64,000 nucleotides of DNA, from NCBI RefSeq assembly GCF_016863495.1, contig NZ_BOOZ01000007.1:62001-126000 (forward strand), written 5' to 3'. Each line of letters begins with the position of its first letter. Positions within the stretch are counted from its first letter, which is position 1. Both the position numbers and the translations under genes were made by a program. The notes beneath the pieces are model-generated. The model was not told where the DNA came from and did not search any database. It worked only from the letters and a program-made list of their open reading frames with translations. Below, piece by piece: positions 56,358 to 64,000 of the stretch. This stretch comes from Micromonospora andamanensis. GTDB lineage: Bacteria; Actinomycetota; Actinomycetes; Mycobacteriales; Micromonosporaceae.

Positions 56358-57287
56358 GTCACGACTGACGGCTACCTGCATCGCTTGTCGAACGGTCCAG
56401 GGGATGTAGTCGGGGTGGAGTGTGTCGGCCCAGGTGAAGCGAAGGACCGCCCAGCCTGCGTTGAGCAGCCGGTTCTGCCTACGGCGGTCAGCGAAGACAG
56501 CACCGGGGACATCGTGTGCCCCCTTCCCGTCGGCCTCCGCGATGATCCGGTGCCGCCGCCAACCCAGGTCACCGATGGCCAGCAGATAACCATCGTGGTC
56601 TCGTACTTCCATCTGGAGGACATCGGGCGGGACCCTGCCGTCAACACACCGCAACCGGGTACGCGTCTCCAGCGGAGACTGTGCCCGGCAATCCGCCTCG
56701 GTCAGGTAACCACGGGCCGCCACCGCCCCGCGCCGTCCCCGGATGAGGCGATGAACGTCTGACAGATCCGCATCTCTGACCAATCCCCGGTTCAGCGCTG
56801 AGTCGACGAGGCACACCGCCGGATAGCGGGTCAGCCTCAGGATGAGATCGGCGACGGTGCGTACCGGCTTCGTGGCGGGGATCCCGTTGACCGCCCCGAT
56901 CTCTGTCGGCTTGATCGCGAGTTGGTGCAGCGTGACCCGAGGATCGGTCGGTCTCGTCGGTCTCGCGGCGACACCCGGAACCGAAACATGGATCTCTTCC
57001 GACCTGCGGACCCCTGCGATGTCGTGCAACTCGGCGGCCGTCGCCAGCACCGCGGCGGCATCGGGGCCGAATGACGCCACCGCCGCCCTGATCCGCGCCC
57101 GACGTGGCACTCCCTCGTGCAGCTCAGCATCCACCAGGTAGACACCTCTGGCGACCACGCGCCACCGGCCCGCACGGCAGAGACGCTGCACCTCGTGCAC
57201 TGTCAGACCGGCGGCACGCGCCTGAGCCAGCGTGATCACCGAGTCCTGTGTGGCCGCCACCCGTCGCACCACAGTCAACGCATCCAC
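56349..57287 (-). CDS. AbiEi-antitoxin-domain protein with C-terminal DUF559/Vsr-like endonuclease fold
   Basis: A 312-residue two-domain protein of a type often seen singly in actinobacterial genomes. The N-terminal winged helix resembles the AbiEi antitoxin: VVRRVAATQDSVITLAQARA, RLCRAGRWRVVARGVYLV. The middle has TKPVRTVADLILRLTRYPAV. The C-terminal part (GDLGWRRHRIIAEADGKGAH, LLNAGWAVLRFTWADTLHP) fits a restriction-like nuclease fold with an Asp-x-Lys-like EADGKG. No AbiEii toxin partner is next to it. The GTG chosen matches the family start; a TTG 18 codons earlier is possible. Its last codons and stop lie in palindrome copy 2. Confidence 0.75.
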   Translation of the reverse strand: MDALTVVRRVAATQDSVITLAQARAAGLTVHEVQRLCRAGRWRVVARGVYLVDAELHEGVPRRARIRAAVASFGPDAAAVLATAAELHDIAGVRRSEEIHVSVPGVAARPTRPTDPRVTLHQLAIKPTEIGAVNGIPATKPVRTVADLILRLTRYPAVCLVDSALNRGLVRDADLSDVHRLIRGRRGAVAARGYLTEADCRAQSPLETRTRLRCVDGRVPPDVLQMEVRDHDGYLLAIGDLGWRRHRIIAEADGKGAHDVPGAVFADRRRQNRLLNAGWAVLRFTWADTLHPDYIPWTVRQAMQVAVSRDRS

Positions 57288-57373
57288 CCAACTGACTGTC
57301 CCGGGCCGCGGTGATCGACTAAACCCCCTGTGGAAAACCAACCCCCACCTGTGGATAACTCCACCGACCCGAA

Positions 57374-57438
57374 GCGTTGATCATGAAGTTATTGCTCCGG
57401 ACACGCCGTAGGGGTGACAACAACTTCATGATCAACGC
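57374..57438. repeat. dispersed palindromic element, copy 3
   Basis: GCGTTGATCATGAAGTTATTG and CAACAACTTCATGATCAACGC pair around a 23-base loop containing GGACACGCCGTAGGGG. It is in direct orientation with copy 2 and lies between purA and the AbiEi-like gene. A G-quadruplex tract begins 10 bases to its right, the same spacing as at copy 1. Confidence 0.86.
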
Positions 57439-57447
57439 GGGAGGTCA

Positions 57448-57480
57448 GGGGGGTGGGGGTGGGTGGGTGGGGGGTGGGGG
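57448..57480 (+). other. G-quadruplex tract next to palindrome copy 3
   Basis: Six G-runs of 3-6 bases separated by single T residues give an exceptionally strong quadruplex motif on the plus strand. It ends at the purA stop codon, so the purA transcript would carry the matching C-runs. Confidence 0.75.
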
Positions 57481-57481
57481 T

Positions 57482-58834
<1,353 letters not shown>

Positions 58835-58896
58835 TTAACAAGTAGTGACGGCACGGCCGGCAGGGGTCGCGTCGGGAACAGCAGGAGGAGCTACCC

Positions 58897-59895
58897 GTGT
58901 ACGACGTGGTGCTGCTCACCCTCGGCTCCGAGCGGGACGCTCCGGGAGCCGGGTGTGGCAGCGGCGGAGCCTGCTGTGGTGGTGGCACCGACACCGCAAC
59001 GGATCGCGAGGAACGCTGCGAGACCCCGCGCGTACCGGTACTGACCTGCGCCGATGCGCTGACGGCCCGGGGCGCCAGGGTCGAGACGGTGACCGCCCGG
59101 TCGGACGCCGAGATCGACGAGGTGCTGGCCCGGCTGGACGGGCCGCCGCGCCCCGACGGCCTCACCTGGCCGGACGCCGATGCCAAGACCCGGCTCGTGG
59201 TCGCCGTGGCCGGTGACGCACAGTTGCGCGCCGTGCTACGCCGGATGGTCCGGCGGTACGCGCCGCCGCCCAGTCGTCGCCCGGACGACCTGGCTGGCAA
59301 CCGGACCGTGCCGGACCTGCCACCGGTAGGCGTACTGCCGCTCGATCCGGCCCGCAGCACCACGCACCGCGACCTCGCCGCGCAGCTCGGGCTGCCCCGC
59401 GATCCGGTGGCGGTGGCCGGTGCGGTGCTGGACGGCACGCCGCGCCGGCTCGATCTGCTGCGTCATGACGGCGGTTCGGTGACGTTGGACGGCGCGCTGC
59501 TCGGCGCGGCCGGCGACGACGGCACCCCACTGCCCTGGCGTGGTCGGGTGGAGGTGGACGACGCCGTGCTGTCGCACGGCGACGAACCGCTGCTGGCCTG
59601 CGCGATCGGCAACGCGGGTGGGTACGCCCGGCTCGACGACGTGACGTTGCTCGCCGGGCCGGACCCGACCGACGGGCTTGTCGAGGTGGCGGTGGCCGTA
59701 CCGGTGGTCACCCGGTCGCGGTTGGGCCGCCGCCGGGTACGCCTGGAGGTCCGGCGGGCCCGGGGCCGGGCCGCGTCGGTGCTGCCTCGGGACGAGGCGA
59801 CGCTGCCGTACCTGGACGACGGTGTGGCGGGACAGCTGACGCGCAAGCGGTCCTGGTGGACCGAGCCGGGTGCCTGGGCGGTCTGGACGCCCTGA
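58897..59895 (+). CDS. degenerate diacylglycerol-kinase-like protein with Cys-rich insert
   Basis: A 332-residue protein built like a diacylglycerol/sphingosine kinase (DAGKc) but with its nucleotide motif degraded. Where active members have GGDGTxNEV, this reads VAVAGDAQLRAVLRRMVRRY, and the GTGND segment is VGVLPLDPARSTTHRDLA. The C-terminal beta domain (RRLDLLRHDGGSVTLDGALL, LLACAIGNAGGYARLDD) is retained. Residues 20-41 include a cysteine cluster, GCGSGGACCGGGTDTATD, with a further Cys soon after. So it is probably not a normal lipid kinase; metal or redox sensing is a guess. GGAGGAG is six bases before the GTG. Confidence 0.7.
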   Translation: MYDVVLLTLGSERDAPGAGCGSGGACCGGGTDTATDREERCETPRVPVLTCADALTARGARVETVTARSDAEIDEVLARLDGPPRPDGLTWPDADAKTRLVVAVAGDAQLRAVLRRMVRRYAPPPSRRPDDLAGNRTVPDLPPVGVLPLDPARSTTHRDLAAQLGLPRDPVAVAGAVLDGTPRRLDLLRHDGGSVTLDGALLGAAGDDGTPLPWRGRVEVDDAVLSHGDEPLLACAIGNAGGYARLDDVTLLAGPDPTDGLVEVAVAVPVVTRSRLGRRRVRLEVRRARGRAASVLPRDEATLPYLDDGVAGQLTRKRSWWTEPGAWAVWTP

Positions 59896-59971
59896 CCTGA
59901 CCCGGTCGGCGCACCGCAGGCCGGGGTCGGCCACTGGGCCTATCCTCGTCAGGAGGAATGGGGAGGACACC

Positions 59972-61975
59972 GTGGTGGACGACAACGCCGACCGGGTGCA
60001 CGTGCCCGGTCAGCACGGGATGCCGGAACGGGACATCGAACCACTCTGGCCACCGGAGCAGCTCGACAGCTTCGGCGCGCCCGCGTGGGATGCTCCGCCA
60101 CCGGCGCCGCCGGCCGTGCCGCCTCCACCGGCGCATCCGTCGCCCGGGCAACCGACCGCCCCGCCCCCGCACCCGGGGCCGCCCCCCACCGCAACGGGGC
60201 CGACGCAGCCGCCGGGCCGGCCGGCACACGCGCCCGGTACGCCTCCGTCGCCCGCGGACTACCCGTCGTTGACGAACGGTGCGCCGACCGCCACCGGCTG
60301 GGAACCGGCACCGCGCCCCGGGCCCGGCCAGGTCGACCTGGATCTGCCGTTCACCCTCGACCCCTCCACCGCCCTGACACCCGCCCGCGACGGTGGGCCT
60401 GTCGACTCGGCAGCCCAGGGCCCGGCGGACGAGCCGACGGCCGCCGCCGACGACGAGGCCGACAACGGTGCGCCCCCGTCGGTGGCTCGACCGGCCGAAT
60501 CGCCGTGGGCGCATCCGCCGCAGCGTTCCGGTGAGCTGGCCGCGCCCGCCGACACGTCGGCCGGCGCCTCCCGGCCCACCTGGGCCGGGCCGGCTCAACC
60601 GCTACCACCGATTCCGCAGCCGCTGCCGCCCCAGCAACCCGACCCGTTCCCCTTCGCCGCACCGCCGACGCCGCAGCACGGCAGCGCCCCAGTACCACCG
60701 CACGGCAGCGCCCCCATGCCACCGCACGGCAGCGCGCCAGTGCCACAACCGGGCGCGCCGCTGCCGCCCGTGTCACCCGAGGCCGGTACGCCGCCCGCGT
60801 CACCGCCGCCCGGTCCGCTACCGGCGGATGCCGGGCCGGCCGCACCGCCCGAGCCGATGCCCGTTCAGCCGCCGTACCCGGCAGCGCCGCCCGGTCCGTT
60901 CCCGCCGCAGCCGGCCTGGAACCCCGCGCCCTGGCAGCAGGGCCCGCCGCCGGTGGCACCGCCGGCACCCCAGCCCTACCCGCCGACGAACACCGCCTCG
61001 CGGGTGCCGTCGGCGTACGCGGAGCCGGCCTGGACCCCGGAAGCAGGTGCCGCGCCCACCGCCGAGGACTTCGCCCGCCGTCGCCAGGTACGCCCGGCCG
61101 ACCCGGTCGCGACGACCGGGCTTCGTGCCGTGGTCAACAAGACGGGCCTGGTCAAGCTCCCGCCGGGGCGCCACGAGCTGGAGCGCAAGCGGGACATCGA
61201 GATGGTGCGTCGCAACTTCGGTGGGCTGCGGCAGGTGACGGTGGTCAACCCGAAAGGCGGTGCCGGCAAGACGGTCGCCATCCTGCTGCTCGCGATGACC
61301 TTCGGTCAGAATCGCGGCGGATACGTGCTGGCCTGGGACAACAACGAGACCCAGGGCACCCTCGGCATGCGCGCCCAGCAGGACTTCCACTCGCGTACGG
61401 TGCGGGACCTGCTCCGGGATCTCGGTCAGTTCCACGGTGCCCAGGGGCGGGTCGGCGACCTGTCCCAGTACGTCCGTTCGCAGGGCGAGGGGATGTTCGA
61501 CGTGCTCGCCTCCGACGAGTCGGCCACCGGCGGTGAGATGCTCACCGCCGCCGCCTTCGGCGAGATCCGCGAGGTGGTCAGCCGGTTCTACAAGTTGATC
61601 TTCGTGGACACCGGTAACAACGTCCGGGCGCAGAACTGGCAGGCCGCCATGGACGCCACCGACCAGCTGGTGGTCACCATGTCCGCCCGTAACGACTCGG
61701 CCGAGACAGCCGCCCGGATGCTGGACCACCTGGAGCAGAGTGGGCGGCAACGGCTGGTCCGGCAGGCGGTCACAGTGGTCTCCATGCCGCCGTCCCGCAA
61801 GGAGATCGACCTGCCCGCGATCCAGGAGCACTTCGCCGCCCGTACCCGGGCGGTGCTGCTGGCCCCGTACGAGCGGCTCATCGACACCGGCGAACCGCTC
61901 CGGTACGCGCAGCTCTCGGCGGCCACCCGGGACGCCTGGCTCAAGATCGCCGCCTCGGTGGCCGAGGGCCTGTAG
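59972..61975 (+). CDS. MinD/ParA-type ATPase with Pro-rich N-terminus, EspI-like
   Basis: A 667-residue protein. The first 400 or so residues are disordered and Pro/Ala-rich, with HGSAPVPPHGSAPMPP-type repeats near 230-255. The C-terminal 260 residues form a deviant-Walker ATPase: NPKGGAGKTVAILLLAM (426-442), YVLAWDNNETQGTLGMRAQQ, and LIFVDTGNNVRAQNWQAAMD. Length and layout resemble EspI (Rv3876) of the mycobacterial ESX-1 secretion locus, but no type VII secretion genes lie near. It may position or regulate something else. GGGGAGG precedes the GTG. A hairpin follows the stop. Confidence 0.85.
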   Translation: MVDDNADRVHVPGQHGMPERDIEPLWPPEQLDSFGAPAWDAPPPAPPAVPPPPAHPSPGQPTAPPPHPGPPPTATGPTQPPGRPAHAPGTPPSPADYPSLTNGAPTATGWEPAPRPGPGQVDLDLPFTLDPSTALTPARDGGPVDSAAQGPADEPTAAADDEADNGAPPSVARPAESPWAHPPQRSGELAAPADTSAGASRPTWAGPAQPLPPIPQPLPPQQPDPFPFAAPPTPQHGSAPVPPHGSAPMPPHGSAPVPQPGAPLPPVSPEAGTPPASPPPGPLPADAGPAAPPEPMPVQPPYPAAPPGPFPPQPAWNPAPWQQGPPPVAPPAPQPYPPTNTASRVPSAYAEPAWTPEAGAAPTAEDFARRRQVRPADPVATTGLRAVVNKTGLVKLPPGRHELERKRDIEMVRRNFGGLRQVTVVNPKGGAGKTVAILLLAMTFGQNRGGYVLAWDNNETQGTLGMRAQQDFHSRTVRDLLRDLGQFHGAQGRVGDLSQYVRSQGEGMFDVLASDESATGGEMLTAAAFGEIREVVSRFYKLIFVDTGNNVRAQNWQAAMDATDQLVVTMSARNDSAETAARMLDHLEQSGRQRLVRQAVTVVSMPPSRKEIDLPAIQEHFAARTRAVLLAPYERLIDTGEPLRYAQLSAATRDAWLKIAASVAEGL

Positions 61976-61988
61976 CGACGGTCTGTCG

Positions 61989-62022
61989 GCGCGCCGTCGA
62001 TCCGAGGGTCGACGGCGCGCCC
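61989..62022. terminator. bidirectional terminator
   Basis: A perfect 13-bp stem (GGCGCGCCGTCGA and complement) with an 8-base loop separates the convergent EspI-like and DUF3151 genes. Confidence 0.82.
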
Positions 62023-62038
62023 GCAGGTCGGCCAGATG

Positions 62039-62467
62039 TCAGTTACTGGCCAGGGCGTCAGCGGCGGCCGGGTCGCAGTCGCGGAGGAACTGGGCGCAGC
62101 GGGCCGCCTCGTCCGCCTCGCCTATCGCGTCCGCCGCCCGGGACAGCACGTACAGGCAGCGCAGGAAGCCACGGTTCGGCTCGTGCGACCACGGCACCGG
62201 CCCATGCCCCTTCCACCCGCTGCGCCGCAGCTGGTCGAGACCCCGGTGGTAGCCGGTGCGGGCGTACGCGTACGCCGGCACGACCTGGCCCTGCGCGAAC
62301 GCCCGGGCGGCGAGCGCCGCCCACGCCCCGCTGTGCGTCGGGTACCGGGCCGCCACCTCGGCGAACGCCTCGTCGGTGCCGGCCTGCTCAGCTGCGACGA
62401 GCGCGGAGTCGGCCTCGACGTGCGCAGGCAGGAGCGTGGCGGGCGGCTCAGGTAGGAGGTTCTGCAT
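62039..62467 (-). CDS. DUF3151 family protein
   Basis: A 142-residue helical protein that matches what I know as DUF3151, conserved in actinobacteria: QNLLPEPPATLLPAHVEAD, YPTHSGAWAALAARAFAQG, YAYARTGYHRGLDQLRRSGW and a C-terminal FLRDCDPAAADALA. The helix pairs suggest a TPR-like fold. Function unknown. The ATG of MQNLLPEPP was chosen as the family start, eight codons inside the longer frame, with AATGGGGC upstream. Confidence 0.85.
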   Translation of the reverse strand: MQNLLPEPPATLLPAHVEADSALVAAEQAGTDEAFAEVAARYPTHSGAWAALAARAFAQGQVVPAYAYARTGYHRGLDQLRRSGWKGHGPVPWSHEPNRGFLRCLYVLSRAADAIGEADEAARCAQFLRDCDPAAADALASN

Positions 62468-62575
62468 CGCCCCATTCAACCCGCTTCGCACGGCAGCCCG
62501 CGAGGGGGTCCGGGGAGCCGGTCGGCTGAACGGCCGAGAGGTCTGTCACGCCTGCGGCCCATGCCGGCGTCGGGT

Positions 62576-62600
62576 CGGATCCATTACAACTATGGATCCG
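62576..62600. promoter_or_regulatory. perfect dyad CGGATCCAT-N7-ATGGATCCG
   Basis: Nine-base arms with a 7-base AT-rich centre (TACAACT), in the region between the divergent DUF3151 and LOG-family genes. It looks like an operator or a small hairpin. The regulator is unknown. Confidence 0.5.
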
Positions 62601-62624
62601 GAGCCTCCCCAGGAACCGGAAGTG

Positions 62625-62654
62625 CGGGAGCCCGGCCAGGCCGCCGGGCTCCCG
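62625..62654. terminator. strong hairpin in the leader of the LOG-family gene
   Basis: A perfect 12-bp stem (CGGGAGCCCGGC and complement) with a 6-base loop. It looks like a terminator but lies between divergent genes, so it may end an unseen short transcript or act in the leader. No T run follows on either strand. Confidence 0.5.
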
Positions 62655-62718
62655 TCCCATGACCGGTGATGTCCGGGGTGACGTCCAGGGCGTCGCGCCG
62701 GCCCGGCAGGATGACCCG

Positions 62719-63966
62719 ATGCCGACTCCACCCCCCGCGGACGTCATCGAGCCGCACACCTGGACAGACGAGATCCAGACCCGGGCGGAGTTCGACAGGC
62801 GGCTGGCCACCGGCAGCCTGGTCGGACTCACCGTGCAGGGGCTCCGACTGGATCTGGAGCCGGTCCCCGACCTAACCGAGGTCGAGGTGACCGGGACGCT
62901 CTTCGTCGGCTGCCGCTTTGCCGCCCGGCAGGTCGGCGCCGACCTGGTCCGCCGGGGCGCCAACGTGGTGCCCCCATTCTCCGGGCTGCCGTACCCGACC
63001 CAGCCGTCCCACCTCTACACCCCTGAGGAACTCGCCGCCGGCTTCGCCGAGGGCGGCTTCGCGGCGATGTACGACACCCGGGTGTACGCGCACTTCCGCG
63101 CGCACGGCGGGGCGTTGCCCGATGTTCGGGAGGCGCTCGGCCAGCGGCTGCACGACCACGGGGTGGACAACGCGCTCGCCGACGCCACCCGCGCCTGGCT
63201 GACCGCCCACGGGCCGCAGTCGGTGGTCGGGGTGATGGGTGGGCACGCGGTCCGTCGCGGCAGTGAGCCGTACCGGATGGCCGCGGTGCTGGGTCGGGAA
63301 CTCGCGCGGGCACACCGGCTGGTGGTGACCGGGGGCGGCCCGGGGGTGATGGAGGCCGCAAACCTGGGTGCGTACCTGTCGACCCGACCGGACGAGGACC
63401 TCACCGCAGCCGTCGACCTGCTCGCGACCGCGCCGGACTACACCGATCACGACCGCTACACGGCGGCGGCGCTACGGGTACGGGAGCTTTTCGGGCGGTC
63501 GGTCACGCCCCCGGTCAACGGCACCGAGCCGGTGACCGCCTATCGGGCGGACTCGGCCGCGTTGACCACGGGTGACCTGGACTGGGCCGGCTGCGGTGGG
63601 CTCGCCGTGCCGACCTGGCTGTACGGGCACGAACCGGCGAACCTGTTCGCGGGCCGGATCGCCAAGTACTTCTCCAACGCGATCCGGGAGGACACCATCC
63701 TGCGGTTGGCCCGGGGCGGCATCGTCTTCGCCCCCGGCCGGGCGGGGACCGTGCAGGAGGTGTTCCAGGCGGCCACCAAGACCTACTACGGTACCGACGG
63801 GGTCAGCGGCGCCTACGTCTTCCTGGACCGTGCGTACTGGACTACGGAACTGCCTGTGGAGTCGCTGCTGCGCCCACTGCTCGCCACCTCCCCCTTCGGT
63901 GACCTGTCCGGCACCGTGCACCTGACCGACGACGTGCACGAGGCCGTCCGCCTGCTCACCAGGTGA
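62719..63966 (+). CDS. LOG-family Rossmann-fold nucleotide-binding protein
   Basis: A 415-residue member of the LOG / 'lysine decarboxylase' superfamily. Members cleave nucleoside monophosphates, as in cytokinin activation; the long actinobacterial type has no known substrate. Motifs are VVGVMGGHAVRRGSEPY, then HRLVVTGGGPGVMEAANLGA and, in place of the usual PGGxGTxxE, FAPGRAGTVQEVF. The Arg for Gly change is in the phosphate-binding loop and may alter activity. The first 150 residues form an extra N-terminal domain. The ATG of MPTPPPADV has GGCAGGATGACCCG upstream; an ATG 20 codons earlier is possible. Confidence 0.85.
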   Translation: MPTPPPADVIEPHTWTDEIQTRAEFDRRLATGSLVGLTVQGLRLDLEPVPDLTEVEVTGTLFVGCRFAARQVGADLVRRGANVVPPFSGLPYPTQPSHLYTPEELAAGFAEGGFAAMYDTRVYAHFRAHGGALPDVREALGQRLHDHGVDNALADATRAWLTAHGPQSVVGVMGGHAVRRGSEPYRMAAVLGRELARAHRLVVTGGGPGVMEAANLGAYLSTRPDEDLTAAVDLLATAPDYTDHDRYTAAALRVRELFGRSVTPPVNGTEPVTAYRADSAALTTGDLDWAGCGGLAVPTWLYGHEPANLFAGRIAKYFSNAIREDTILRLARGGIVFAPGRAGTVQEVFQAATKTYYGTDGVSGAYVFLDRAYWTTELPVESLLRPLLATSPFGDLSGTVHLTDDVHEAVRLLTR

Positions 63967-63974
63967 ACGACGGC

Positions 63975-64000
63975 GGCCGGCCCCGCGTACGGGACCGGCC
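63975..64000 (+). terminator. hairpin after the LOG-family gene, cut by window end
   Basis: GGCCGG-C-CCCG and CGGG-A-CCGGCC pair with one mismatch around CGTA, eight bases after the stop. The base of the stem may continue past the window. Confidence 0.6.

Overview
The window looks like a core chromosomal segment of a high-GC actinomycete, most likely Micromonospora or a close relative (Micromonosporaceae). Support comes from the very high GC and third-position GC bias, many GTG starts and apparently leaderless promoters, BldC and DUF3073, an F420-type PPOX enzyme, the order bldC / unknown gene / branched-chain amino acid dehydrogenase / DUF3073 / purM / purF that I know from Streptomyces, and a fadA2-fabG4-htdX arrangement known from mycobacteria. 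The assignment is inferred from gene content, not from a database search.

Layout. 1-570: tRNA-Glu, tRNA-Asp and tRNA-Phe. 570-3061: a small membrane protein and a MerR-type operon with a textbook long-spacer promoter. 3216-8428: a substrate-binding lipoprotein whose two halves are in circularly permuted order, an enoyl-CoA hydratase / 3-hydroxyacyl-CoA dehydrogenase pair, a small calcium-repeat protein, a methyltransferase, a PPOX enzyme and bldC. 8681-23446: amino acid dehydrogenase, DUF3073, a two-gene cyclophane RiPP locus (amcA/amcB), then purine genes purM, purF, purL, purQ and purS, with a sterol-carrier-like protein, a GYGQ-tailed membrane protein and a ComB-like phosphatase between them. 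23901-31369: secreted trypsin-like protease, UPF0145 protein, purB, a VapBC module, and fadA2/fabG4/htdX. 31415-35505: a tightly coupled operon of Nudix/winged-helix regulator, J-domain/pseudokinase, VWA protein and divergent PurA-like enzyme behind a 29-base palindrome. 35572-39517: two DedA paralogues bracketing a two-component system, then an autoregulated TetR. 39564-42815: SCP2, acyl-CoA dehydrogenase, acyl-CoA synthetase. 42830-45499: an ECF sigma/membrane protein pair and a serine hydrolase. 45578-54675: a YqiJ / flotillin / 'DNA repair ATPase' operon and a second ECF sigma/membrane protein pair. 55013-58771: purD, an AbiEi-like gene bracketed by two copies of a palindromic element, and purA. 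58897-63966: degenerate diacylglycerol-kinase-like protein, EspI-like ATPase, DUF3151 protein and a LOG-family protein.

How it works together. Eight genes for IMP/AMP synthesis (purF, purD, purS, purQ, purL, purM, purB, purA) lie within about 46 kb but in several transcription units. Fatty-acid beta-oxidation functions recur in three separate places. The most interesting accessory items are the Nudix-pseudokinase-VWA-PurA2 operon (my best candidate for an undescribed system), the permuted binding protein, the AmcA/AmcB peptide locus, the YqiJ-flotillin-ATPase operon, and a dispersed palindrome found three times, twice followed at the same distance by a G-quadruplex tract. Everything is read by eye from the sequence; family names rest on remembered motifs.
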